Source of the DNA: a virus
Reading direction: 5' to 3' (one strand)
Length of the DNA stretch: 56,290 bases
Virus record (IMG/VR): IMGVR_UViG_3300042396_000233
Location: 1 to 56,290 of that record
This document shows positions 19,529 to 26,746 of the stretch, one piece after another. Position 1 is the stretch's first letter. Each line of letters starts with the position of its first letter. Under the pieces are notes generated by a model, which searched no databases, was not told the DNA's origin, and saw only the letters and a program-made list of their open reading frames with translations. The translations under genes and the position numbers were made by a program.

Positions 19529-19929
19529 CTACGGTTGAGCAATTGCGACGTGTTTGTAAATTATTAAAGACACTTGAAAACGAGTTCAAAATATCTAACA
19601 ATAATGTAGTAGTGATTACTGTAGAAAAATCTACTGTAGACTCTGCAAATGTTATGTTACAAGTATTAGGAGTTTCCGTTGATCAACTAGATATAGGTGT
19701 TTACGAGTTTTCCAAGAAATCGGAAGTAGAACTTCAGCCGACAATAGTGCAGCAAGAGGATTTGAATGATTATCTTGAGCGATTTGACAAAGTAATTCAG
19801 ATAAACTACTGCACTGTTGGTAAGCTAGAAAATAGACTTAGCGAAAAATGTGTAGTATTCAGTACTGTAATTAATGATGAATACTACCGAACTCAGGCAA
19901 TTCCATTAAACTTCTTTAACAATCTTTAG
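19525..19929 (+). CDS. Unknown protein
   Basis: 134 residues, acidic, with a mixed alpha/beta pattern and no recognised motif. It is coupled to the tiny membrane peptides upstream through an ATGA overlap and followed 16 bases later by the next start. Probably an early host-interaction protein by context only. Confidence 0.6.
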   Translation: MTTVEQLRRVCKLLKTLENEFKISNNNVVVITVEKSTVDSANVMLQVLGVSVDQLDIGVYEFSKKSEVELQPTIVQQEDLNDYLERFDKVIQINYCTVGKLENRLSEKCVVFSTVINDEYYRTQAIPLNFFNNL

Positions 19930-19945
19930 TATCGTGGAGAGTATT

Positions 19946-20296
19946 ATGAATATGGTAAATACATTGAAAGCAGTAAATGCACTCGGCATGCTGGAAGATA
20001 TAAATTACGGTGGTTGTGGCCTCGCTGCTTTAATCATCGCCAAGGCTGTAAAAGCTGATGGATTAACTCCGGTATTCTGGATGAATTCTGATTGTTGGGA
20101 ACATATGGATCATGTGGTTGTGGAAATAGCTGAGACAAAAAGATTGCTCGAAGCTGGATCTACAGAAGCAAGCTCTTATTGGGCACAATACCAAATTACG
20201 GAAGCGGAGCTTAGAAAGGCTATCAGAAACCGTCGAATATGGAATCGTCAATTTGACAGACGAACACTGCGCATGGTAAAATCCTATGTTCTATAA
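19946..20296 (+). CDS. Small protein with a possible papain-fold Cys/His pair
   Basis: 116 residues from ATG 19946, preceded by GGAGAG at 19936-19941; a GTG at 19934 is an alternative start. The motif YGGCGLAALIIAKAV puts a Cys at the start of a helix, and HMDHVVVEIAE puts a His at the start of a strand about 35 residues later. This arrangement is typical of NlpC/P60- and transglutaminase-like thiol enzymes. The second half is basic and helical. Enzyme activity is inferred from these two motifs only. Confidence 0.5.
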   Translation: MNMVNTLKAVNALGMLEDINYGGCGLAALIIAKAVKADGLTPVFWMNSDCWEHMDHVVVEIAETKRLLEAGSTEASSYWAQYQITEAELRKAIRNRRIWNRQFDRRTLRMVKSYVL

Positions 20297-20732
20297 ACTA
20301 CATGATTTGGAGTTAGAAAACGGTGTTTTGAGACCTGTGTTGATTACAAGGGAACTTGAGCAAGTGGTATCTTATCTAAAAGCAGTACATAATGAGCCTA
20401 CGCCTGCAGAGTTTATTAAAGTTAATTCCACTGTTGGATTCAAAGTAGGTACTAACTGCTACGCATTATATGTTGAGAATGCTAATTATGTATCTATACC
20501 AATAACCAATCTATTATGGGAAGCCATTAAACCTGCTATATATGCCCAAGGTTTTAGACCAATAAATGATTTTAAGTCTGAGTCGGACACTTGGTTGTTA
20601 AAATTAAATTTTGATGGTACATTCGAGAGGAGAGAATATGAAAGCTTTATTCACAATAATGTTGGTGTTCACTCTAGTGGTGCAACCGCAACAATACAAG
20701 CAACAGAACAACAAGATTTACCAGACAACTAG
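20286..20732 (+). CDS. Unknown protein
   Basis: 148 residues overlapping the upstream gene by 11 bases, with a mixed alpha/beta sequence and no recognised domain. Its last 95 bases also encode the start of a different protein in another frame (from 20638). The C-terminal tail from about residue 118 (Ser, Thr, Gln-rich) looks unstructured, as expected where a second frame constrains it. Confidence 0.6.
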   Translation: MFYKLHDLELENGVLRPVLITRELEQVVSYLKAVHNEPTPAEFIKVNSTVGFKVGTNCYALYVENANYVSIPITNLLWEAIKPAIYAQGFRPINDFKSESDTWLLKLNFDGTFERREYESFIHNNVGVHSSGATATIQATEQQDLPDN

Positions 20733-20853
20733 CAATGGGAGGGTATTGACTGAAAAGGGTTATTATGACTTAAAAACTAATAACTTTGTGGATGGAAAAG
20801 GTCGCAAAAATCCTGCGCCTAAATGGACGATACAAAAAGGAGGCTTAAAATGA
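20638..20853 (+). CDS. Small exported protein, overlapping the preceding gene
   Basis: 71 residues from ATG 20638, with a strong AGGAGAGA just upstream. The opening MKALFTIMLVFTLVVQ looks like a signal peptide; the rest is polar and basic (YKQQNNKIYQTTSNG, then GKGRKNPAPKW). The first 95 bases overlap the preceding gene in another frame. The stop overlaps the next ATG as ATGA. No family is recognised; secretion to the periplasm is inferred. Confidence 0.6.
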   Translation: MKALFTIMLVFTLVVQPQQYKQQNNKIYQTTSNGRVLTEKGYYDLKTNNFVDGKGRKNPAPKWTIQKGGLK

Positions 20854-21311
20854 CATCTAGTATTGTAAGAAAAGTACACGATTATTCTGGGCTACGTCTG
20901 CACGTAAATGACTTTTCCGAAAAGGATCTACGCAGTTGTAAGTTCAGATTTGCTAAATTAGCTTTTGCTAAGTTTAGATATTCTAAGCTAAACCACGCAG
21001 ATTTTACAGGTAGTAATTTACAACATGTAGATTTTACTGGAGCTACACTGAAGGATTGCAAACTGCAAGATGCTGCTATTAATTATGTAATTGGCAATAT
21101 GTGTGAAATTCGGTCTATGCAGTTAGATAGTTGGCATATAACGTTCACTGAACACGTATTGGCGATAGGTTGTAGACAGTACTCTTGGGAAGAATGGAAT
21201 CAGTTTTCCGATGGAGAACTAGAGTTAATGGATGAGTATGCCCCTAGTTGGTGGGGTAAATGGAAGGAGTATTTATTCATTACACGTGAGTTGTGTTTTT
21301 CTGATGTGTAA
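20850..21311 (+). CDS. Pentapeptide-repeat protein
   Basis: 153 residues from ATG 20850 with AAGGAGG upstream. Residues about 25-70 show A(D/N)LXX-type repeats (LRSCKFRFAKLAFAKF, LNHADFTGSNL, VDFTGATLKDC), the right-handed quadrilateral helix of pentapeptide proteins, some of which mimic DNA and inhibit gyrase. The C-terminal half has SWEEWNQFSDGELE and SWWGKWKEYLF, a tail seen in similar small proteins. The target in the host is unknown. Confidence 0.75.
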   Translation: MTSSIVRKVHDYSGLRLHVNDFSEKDLRSCKFRFAKLAFAKFRYSKLNHADFTGSNLQHVDFTGATLKDCKLQDAAINYVIGNMCEIRSMQLDSWHITFTEHVLAIGCRQYSWEEWNQFSDGELELMDEYAPSWWGKWKEYLFITRELCFSDV

Positions 21312-21408
21312 AGCAATATATTGTATGGATTGTATTTGGTATTGGAAATACTGCAGCTCTGCCACAATGCATGCGTATTGTACGTCATTAAATCGTTCAA
21401 AAGAGGTT

Positions 21409-21437
21409 GCGCAAAAGTCACCATCTTATATGAAAGA
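21409..21437 (+). promoter_or_regulatory. Candidate phage RNA polymerase promoter, copy 2
   Basis: Second copy of the 29-bp repeat at 19305-19333, differing at three adjacent-region positions (AACTGG versus AAGTCA). It lies in the 153-base gap between the pentapeptide gene and the gene at 21465. Conservation at the nucleotide level in two gaps with otherwise unrelated flanks points to a DNA signal rather than a peptide. Confidence 0.5.
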
Positions 21438-21464
21438 ACAAAATAAATTAACTGGAGAAGAGAA

Positions 21465-21782
21465 ATGTTTAAATTTATTACGAAAACGAAATTAAATGCG
21501 CAGTATTTATTACTGTGTAAGGAGCTTCATCAACTAGGTGAGGTTAGTTTAGAAAGTGCCCTGCAGATAAATAATGCAGTGCAAGATACTGTATTTGTTG
21601 GTGATGAGCCTGAAGCATTAAGTACCTTGAAAGAAATCAGGAAACTGATAAGATTGTTAATAACCTTTGAAAAGTATCTAAAGGAGTGTAAATGTACTAC
21701 TAAGATAATTACACATCTGCTACATGATTGTAAAACCGTTTTTGATAAAGTCGAAAGAATTGAAAAATATTTAAATGCATAG
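21465..21782 (+). CDS. Unknown helical protein
   Basis: 105 residues, almost wholly helical, with Leu heptads around residues 50-75 and a Cys-Lys-Cys near residue 73. GGAGAAGAG precedes the ATG. It is the first gene after the second copy of the candidate promoter. No family is recognised. Confidence 0.6.
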   Translation: MFKFITKTKLNAQYLLLCKELHQLGEVSLESALQINNAVQDTVFVGDEPEALSTLKEIRKLIRLLITFEKYLKECKCTTKIITHLLHDCKTVFDKVERIEKYLNA

Positions 21783-21792
21783 GAGATTAGAG

Positions 21793-22164
21793 ATGAGCAC
21801 ATTAGCAGAAGTAGAAGTTTGGGGTAAAGATCTGCTGGACGAGTTAGAGCGTGATCTAAGTACAGTCCGCGTAGGTGATATGGTATTAGTGGTATCATCA
21901 CAATCCACAGTATCCCGCCGTTTTGGAGGGTTTATAAATGGAATACCTCACTATGTAGCAAAAGATAGTAACAAGTTGATTCCAGAAAGCTCCAGAGAGT
22001 CGTTAAGGAAGATACCTCCCTTTGAGTGGAATACGAATGATGTTCCAATACCGCGTATCGTTTCCAGAGTGGCTGTTATGTCAAAATCAGGATTCATCTG
22101 TGTTCTACGAAGAGAAAACGTAGTTGATAAGGGTGAAATTTTCTCTTGGATGCCGTTGGACTAA
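21793..22164 (+). CDS. Unknown protein
   Basis: 123 residues from ATG 21793, preceded by AGGAGATTAGAG. An N-terminal helix (LAEVEVWGKDLLDELERDL) is followed by beta strands beginning RVGDMVLVVSS, resembling a small SH3-like or barrel domain. There is no recognised family. Confidence 0.6.
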   Translation: MSTLAEVEVWGKDLLDELERDLSTVRVGDMVLVVSSQSTVSRRFGGFINGIPHYVAKDSNKLIPESSRESLRKIPPFEWNTNDVPIPRIVSRVAVMSKSGFICVLRRENVVDKGEIFSWMPLD

Positions 22165-22167
22165 GAC

Positions 22168-22293
22168 ATGAAAGAGTATATAATATTGTTAAAAATATTT
22201 CAGCATCTATTATCAATGCCTCAGCGCTGTGATAGTAAATCTGAAAGAATACGTCGTTTGAACACAGTACTGTCTGTAATCAAACGTTTCTAA
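22168..22293 (+). CDS. Small basic protein (41 aa)
   Basis: ATG at 22168, 4 bases after the previous stop, with no strong ribosome-binding site. The N-terminus is hydrophobic (YIILLKIFQHLL) and the C-terminus basic and helical (SERIRRLNTVLSVIKRF). Accepted because it fills the gap between two coupled genes; its reality is uncertain. Confidence 0.4.
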   Translation: MKEYIILLKIFQHLLSMPQRCDSKSERIRRLNTVLSVIKRF

Positions 22294-22309
22294 TTATCAG
22301 GAGAAAGAG

Positions 22310-22441
22310 ATGAGACTTACTACATCGATATTAGTAGGCGTGGCTATTTGGTATTCAATCAATGCCATTGGCATGGCGTTGGCTGCGATGGTAGCTTTGG
22401 CAATTTTTATTTACTTCCCAGGAGATTCTAATGTTAAATAA
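22310..22441 (+). CDS. Small membrane protein (43 aa)
   Basis: ATG 22310 with AGGAGAAAGAG upstream. Two hydrophobic stretches, SILVGVAIWYSI and AALAIFIYF-type, may form one or two membrane segments. It overlaps the next gene by 11 bases. Function unknown. Confidence 0.55.
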   Translation: MRLTTSILVGVAIWYSINAIGMALAAMVALAIFIYFPGDSNVK

Positions 22442-22754
22442 TATCTTATTAGCTGCAAACGTTGTAGTGGCTACTGTCGAAGTGTCTAAGATAGCCTATG
22501 AAGGATACCTAAAATACAAAGGTGCCAAAGAAGGTAAGGCTGTGCTTCAGAATAAAGACGGAGAAAACTTTGAAGTCGAAACTTTGCAAGTTAAAAGCGG
22601 TCCGACCTTTATTCAAACCACAGATGGTTTAGTTGAAGTGAAAGCCCGAGTGAAGTCCTTCAAGGATAGAAGTGACTTAGTTAAAGGATTGATTGGTGGC
22701 GCTCGTTTAGCAACGGCCCTTAGTAATATTAAGCAACAAATAAACAATCAATAA
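22431..22754 (+). CDS. Unknown membrane-anchored small protein
   Basis: 107 residues. A hydrophobic N-terminal helix (NILLAANVVVATVEVSK) is followed by a small beta domain and a C-terminal helix ending QQINNQ. It overlaps the upstream membrane peptide and precedes the TerB-like gene by 12 bases, so the three may work together at the membrane. No named family. Confidence 0.55.
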   Translation: MLNNILLAANVVVATVEVSKIAYEGYLKYKGAKEGKAVLQNKDGENFEVETLQVKSGPTFIQTTDGLVEVKARVKSFKDRSDLVKGLIGGARLATALSNIKQQINNQ

Positions 22755-22766
22755 TCGGAGAAATAT

Positions 22767-23186
22767 ATGTTCGGTAAGTTTTTAAAAGGTGCTAAAAAAG
22801 TTTCAAATCAAAATTTAATGGAAGCAATTGTTGCAGGCACAATGCTCGTTGCGTCAGCTGACGGTACTGTAGAAAAATCTGAGCTTGATAAGTTGGATAA
22901 GTTATTAACCAGTAATGACAATTTATCAGCTTTCAAGCCTGCAGAAATTCGAAAAGTCATCTCTCGCTACCAAAACATCCTCGAAGCGGACTTCGGTGTT
23001 GGTCAGGCTAAAATGATGAAGGAACTCGCTGATATCAGCGATAACTCTGATCATTGCGAAGAAGTGTTTCTGAATATGCTGGCTATTGCTAAAGCTGACG
23101 GCGAAATTGAACCTGAAGAAAAAACTGTGCTGACAAAAGTTGCGCGTTCGCTTGGTGTAAGTCTGGATGAATACGGTCTAGCGTAG
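22767..23186 (+). CDS. TerB-like (tellurite-resistance/DjlA-type) helical protein
   Basis: 139 residues with two acidic turn motifs of the TerB fold, SADGTVEKSELDKLDK near residue 33 and KADGEIEPEEKTVL near residue 112. Each is a DGxxxxxE element flanked by helices. TerB-like domains in bacteria bind metal and act in membrane-linked stress or anti-phage assemblies; a phage copy may interfere with or exploit such a complex. GC content and codons look slightly richer than neighbours. Family call is good, role unknown. Confidence 0.75.
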   Translation: MFGKFLKGAKKVSNQNLMEAIVAGTMLVASADGTVEKSELDKLDKLLTSNDNLSAFKPAEIRKVISRYQNILEADFGVGQAKMMKELADISDNSDHCEEVFLNMLAIAKADGEIEPEEKTVLTKVARSLGVSLDEYGLA

Positions 23187-23290
23187 TGTATCTGGTCCTT
23201 TCTGGTGGTGTTCTGTTAGCATTGCTGATAATCTTTGGAAGCATACTTGCAATTTTATACAAGCTTTTAAAATCACATAACAAACAATAG
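23186..23290 (+). CDS. Tiny membrane peptide (34 aa), GTG start
   Basis: GTG at 23186 shares its G with the TAG of the TerB-like gene, indicating coupled translation. A hydrophobic segment (LVLSGGVLLALLIIFGSILAIL) is followed by a basic tail (YKLLKSHNKQ), so it would be a single-pass peptide with the basic end in the cytoplasm. No separate ribosome-binding site is seen. Confidence 0.45.
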   Translation: MYLVLSGGVLLALLIIFGSILAILYKLLKSHNKQ

Positions 23291-23387
23291 GCCAAATCAT
23301 GTTCTGGTATATTTATAAAGATCCTTAGTTCAGATATTGATATTATATTAAAAATTAATAACATAATACACAACTTAACATAACTTA

Positions 23388-23428
23388 GCGACTCCTTCGG
23401 GAGTCGCGCCATTTCTTTTATTTTTTTC
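23388..23428 (+). terminator. Rho-independent terminator upstream of the RNA polymerase unit
   Basis: GCGACTCC (23388-23395) pairs with GGAGTCGC (23400-23407) around a TTCG loop, followed by a T-rich run to about 23428. It separates the early small-gene cluster from the RNA polymerase operon. Confidence 0.85.
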
Positions 23429-23452
23429 TTTTAAAACTCAAAGTAAGGAGAG

Positions 23453-23557
23453 ATGTTTAAGCGTCTTTTAACTCTAACAATTGTGGTATTAGCGCTTAAG
23501 CTCTCTATCACCGGGACAATATTAGTCTCTTTATACATTATTTCAAGTGAATTATGA
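23453..23557 (+). CDS. Tiny membrane peptide (34 aa) coupled to RNA polymerase
   Basis: ATG 23453 after AAGGAGAG. The sequence LLTLTIVVLALKLSITGTILVSLYII is hydrophobic throughout. The TGA overlaps the RNA polymerase ATG at 23554, so polymerase translation is likely coupled to this peptide. No family is recognised. Confidence 0.55.
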   Translation: MFKRLLTLTIVVLALKLSITGTILVSLYIISSEL

Positions 23558-24966
23558 GTCATAGAGCCAAAGAAATGCTTCTAAAAGCATTGGCCCCATT
23601 TGGAACTGAAAACTTCATAAAAATAGTAAAAGCAGTATATTTGTATGGTCAGCCTAAGCCAAAAGGGTGTCCGTACTTTTCTGAGTTTATAACCGCTGTT
23701 GGTTCAGCAGCAATGAAGGGTCCACGCGACTCTGCAAAGGCTGCTCAATTAGGTGCAGATATTGCTTCTGTCCTAGAGGATCATAAAGTTATCTCAGTAT
23801 TTCTAGGTGCAGGTTACTCCGGTCACCAGGCGTATCTAGTTAAGATTGAAGATAAACCTTTCTTGAATTACCTCTGGAAGCAAGTCCCCGTACACTCTGT
23901 TGGTAAAATACCTTCAAAATTGCCATTCAGAGATTGGGAGGAAGCGATAATGGGTCATGAAAAGCTAATACACTCCGAATATATGGGGTATTTCATGTCC
24001 AATACTACACACCCAATGGTGTTCAATTCTGTCAATCGTGCACAAAGAACAGGATGGAAAATAAACACAGCTATTATGAGGATAGGCAAGTGGGCCCTCA
24101 CAAGAAAGAAAGCTGCCTTTGATGATGTCTGGGAACGAAAAGGACAGGCAAAGGAGTCAAAGCAAAGAGAAGTTGAGTTACTATTAGCAATGAGTGAACA
24201 GTTTGGTAGTGATACCTTCTATCATGAGTATTATTATGATTTTAGAGGTAGACGTTATCCAGCTTCAGCTTACTTACATGAGCAGGGGACTGATTTCGCT
24301 AAAGCACTTCTACTAAGAAGCGAGGGAACACCGATAGGTTTCGGTGGCTATAGATGGTTATTACATATGCTAGCCACAACCTACGCTGGTAATTATGATG
24401 GTGAAACAAAGACAGATAAGTTACCTCGTGAATTGAGATGGGCGTGGGCAGAGGATAATGAAACAGCATTCCTATCATTTGCAGAAGATCCTAGAAAGAA
24501 TCAAGGCTGGATGGCGGCTGACGAGCCGTGGCAATTCCTAGCTTATTGTATCGATCTGTTTAATCTGAGAGTATATCAAGCTAAGCTTCAGGACTTTTCT
24601 GACTACGGTTATGTGAGTCATATGGTTGGATGGATGGATGGTTCTACTAATGGGTGTCAACATCTTACAGCCATGACTCGTGATAGATTGATGGCTCCTT
24701 ATGTGAATTTGACTCCTAGTGCATTACCTGGCGATCTATATGCTTATGTGGCTGAACATGTGTGGGAAGAGCTCTCTCACACTTGCAAGTATCCACTAGA
24801 AGATATAGAGAAACTTATTGATGATTTATTGGAGGTTAAGAAACTGGATGACTTAGATGTATTAAAAGCGTTCAGGAAGAAACATGCAAATCTTTTGAGC
24901 ATTGCTGCCCCGTATTTCTGGAATCGCGTAACCAGTCATAAGGAACGTAGAAAGATAATAAAGCGT
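23554..24966 (+). CDS. T7-like single-subunit RNA polymerase, exon 1
   Basis: Residues 1-471 of a 691-residue spliced polymerase (23554-24966 joined to 25218-25880). Recognisable T7 elements in order: YDFRGRRYPASAY near 228-240, matching the T7 DWRGRVY motif; motif A with catalytic Asp362 in WMDGSTNGCQH; and the start of motif B with Arg466 and Lys470. The unspliced frame stops at TAA 24967-24969, directly at the intron. Compared with T7 RNA polymerase (883 residues) about 175 residues are missing ahead of motif A, in the N-terminal promoter-recognition domain, while the spacing of the catalytic motifs is normal. Translation overlaps a tiny membrane peptide upstream. Confidence 0.92.
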
Positions 24967-25217
24967 TAACATGGCGCTTTTAAAACAGGGTGAATTCAGG
25001 AAATATCTCTATGAGACAATCCTGAGCCAAGCTTTTGTAGAAATACATTAGAAGGTGCAACGACTATTCCGAAAGGAAGTAGGATGCAAGTGTGTCCGAA
25101 GCGCCCTGCCTACTGATAATATGTAGTGATGATATAGTCTGATCTATGCAGTGATGCATAGCAATTTAGTTTTGTATACTAAATTGATGCTGCCTAACGA
25201 GCAGTATTAACAATTTG
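24967..25217 (+). ncRNA. Group I intron in the RNA polymerase gene (no ORF)
   Basis: 251 nt. The 5' exon end AAAGCGT (24960-24966) pairs with GCGCTTT (24974-24980), giving P1 with the required U.G at the splice site. TAACAT at 24967-24972 can form P10 with ATGTTA at 25219-25224. The conserved core elements are visible: TGAATTCAGG (24991), AATCCTGAGCCAAGC (25018-25032), GTGCAACGACTA (25055-25066) and GATATAGTCTG (25131), where GACTAT and ATAGTC form P7. A perfect AATTTAGT/ACTAAATT hairpin follows. The intron ends in G at 25217. Removing it restores motif B in frame. Confidence 0.93.
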
Positions 25218-25880
25218 AATGTTATGACAATTCCCTACGGTGCCACAGCATATGGAATGGGGAATCAAATGATTGAAGATGCCAAGAAATCAGGGATACC
25301 TCTTCTGATGGATTTGGAGCATAGTTGGGGTGCATATCTAGGTAGACTCAATTATGAAACAGCTAGAAACTGTATAAAGAACCCAATGAGAATGTTGGAA
25401 ATCTTTGAAATAGCTGGAAAGCGTGCTGATAAACAGAATAAGTATCTTCAATGGGAAATGCCGATAAGCAGATTTCCTGTAATACAATACTATGTAGAAG
25501 GTACTGTTAAAAAGACAAACATAAGATATCGTGGGCGTACACTACAACTAAATTTATGTTATACTGAAGATTTATCGTTTGCTAAGGGTAGACAAAGCTG
25601 TGGAGTAGCTCCTAATGTAGTACATTCTTTTGATGCGCTTCATGTATGCCTGGTAACCAATTATGCACCATTTGAAGTAACAACCGTTCATGATAGTTTT
25701 GGTTCCTTGCTAGGAGATATGGATGCTCTATATAAATTAGTTAGGAAGACTTTCGTTGAAATCTATGAAACCACTGATATGAATGAATTTATGCAACAGA
25801 TTGGTGTGAATGACTTAGAAGTTCCCAAGGGTACGCTAGACTTAAATAGCATACATAAATCGGAGTACGCATTCTTATGA
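25218..25880 (+). CDS. T7-like single-subunit RNA polymerase, exon 2
   Basis: Residues 472-691. Joined to exon 1, the motif B helix reads RRKIIKR then NVMTIPYG, placing Arg466, Lys470 and Tyr478 exactly as Arg627, Lys631 and Tyr639 of T7. Motif C is VHDSFG with His629 and catalytic Asp630. GVAPNVVHSFDALH matches the T7 region preceding motif C. The protein ends HKSEYAFL, like the T7 carboxy-terminal FAFA foot that contacts the active site. The TGA overlaps the next ATG. Confidence 0.92.
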   Translation, partial: NVMTIPYGATAYGMGNQMIEDAKKSGIPLLMDLEHSWGAYLGRLNYETARNCIKNPMRMLEIFEIAGKRADKQNKYLQWEMPISRFPVIQYYVEGTVKKTNIRYRGRTLQLNLCYTEDLSFAKGRQSCGVAPNVVHSFDALHVCLVTNYAPFEVTTVHDSFGSLLGDMDALYKLVRKTFVEIYETTDMNEFMQQIGVNDLEVPKGTLDLNSIHKSEYAFL

Positions 25881-26236
25881 AGATATTCAATACACCTGAA
25901 GAGTTGGTTGATTGTGGTTACGATTCTGTAATCCAAGATGTACTGAAGATGGACAATGATGACGTAAAGATCAAAAATTACACACAAGATGTAGGAGGCC
26001 CGATATGCCTAATTGAGACCGAAGAAGATCTTAAACAAATAACCGTGTATGATTCAGACTTTGATGATAGCAAGTCTTTGTTTGAAAGCACAGGTGATTT
26101 CGATGTTTGCGAATTGATTGCAGAAGATATGCTATTAATTGTAAACATAACGAACAATGCAGGTGGTAGCTCATATTATGTGCCTAAGTCCTGTTGGAAT
26201 AAACAAATACTTGACAAACTCGCCAATATAGGATAA
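25877..26236 (+). CDS. Unknown acidic protein
   Basis: 119 residues overlapping the polymerase stop by 4 bases. The protein is strongly acidic (DVLKMDNDDVKIKN, YDSDFDDSKSLFES). No recognised family. Coupling to the polymerase and acidity make a regulatory or DNA-mimic role conceivable, but nothing in the sequence proves it. Confidence 0.6.
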   Translation: MKIFNTPEELVDCGYDSVIQDVLKMDNDDVKIKNYTQDVGGPICLIETEEDLKQITVYDSDFDDSKSLFESTGDFDVCELIAEDMLLIVNITNNAGGSSYYVPKSCWNKQILDKLANIG

Positions 26237-26239
26237 ATT

Positions 26240-26746
26240 ATGATTTTAAAAATGGTAACCGTTAATTTTGTAAAAGCTGACCCAGTCAGACTGCCTAAGC
26301 CGTATAAAGAGGGTGAGCCTCGTAAATGGTCAATACAGTTAGTAACTACTGACAAAGCTGTAAGAGACTACTGGAAGTCACTGAGCCTTAAGATTACAGC
26401 AGTTGTTCCAGATGATGGTGATCCTTACTTCAAAACCAACATATACAAAAATTGCACTAAGCGTGAAGGTGGACCAGCTGACCCCGTAGAAGTGGTTGAT
26501 GGTAATGGCACACCTATCGATCCAAACAGGGTAGGTAACGGCTCTATCTGCAATGTTCGTATTTATCAATGGGAAAATTCCGCTGGCAATGTCTCTACGC
26601 AGCTTCAAGCAATTCAAGTAGTAACCTGGATTGTGAAAGAAGCTTCACAACGTGAAGAATTCGATCAAGTTGAGACAAAGGTTGTTAATCCAGCGGCAGA
26701 GCCTACCACTGAATCAACAACATCTACTGTAGAGGTACCATACTAA
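26240..26746 (+). CDS. Single-stranded DNA-binding protein (T7 gp2.5-like OB fold)
   Basis: 168 residues. The N-terminal strand region (VTVNFVKADPVRLPKPY), the YFKTNIYKN strand and VGNGSICNVRIYQWEN followed by LQAIQVV fit phage single-strand-binding OB folds. The last 30 residues form a Thr/Glu-rich, flexible tail ending in the aromatic residue Tyr, like the tail of gp2.5 that contacts polymerase and helicase. It sits between the polymerase and replication genes, which agrees with a replication role. Its ATG is followed by a second, in-frame ATG six codons... later (MVTVNF), an alternative start. Confidence 0.7.
   Translation: MILKMVTVNFVKADPVRLPKPYKEGEPRKWSIQLVTTDKAVRDYWKSLSLKITAVVPDDGDPYFKTNIYKNCTKREGGPADPVEVVDGNGTPIDPNRVGNGSICNVRIYQWENSAGNVSTQLQAIQVVTWIVKEASQREEFDQVETKVVNPAAEPTTESTTSTVEVPY

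Noticed and set aside
21304-21495. Cys-rich ORF (MCKAIYC start) after the pentapeptide gene
   Set aside because: No ribosome-binding site, runs through the second repeat copy and 30 bases into the next gene. It could still be real but evidence is poor.
24967-25217. RNA polymerase seen as two separate genes or a disrupted pseudogene
   Set aside because: Group I core elements, P1 and exact restoration of motif B explain the break.
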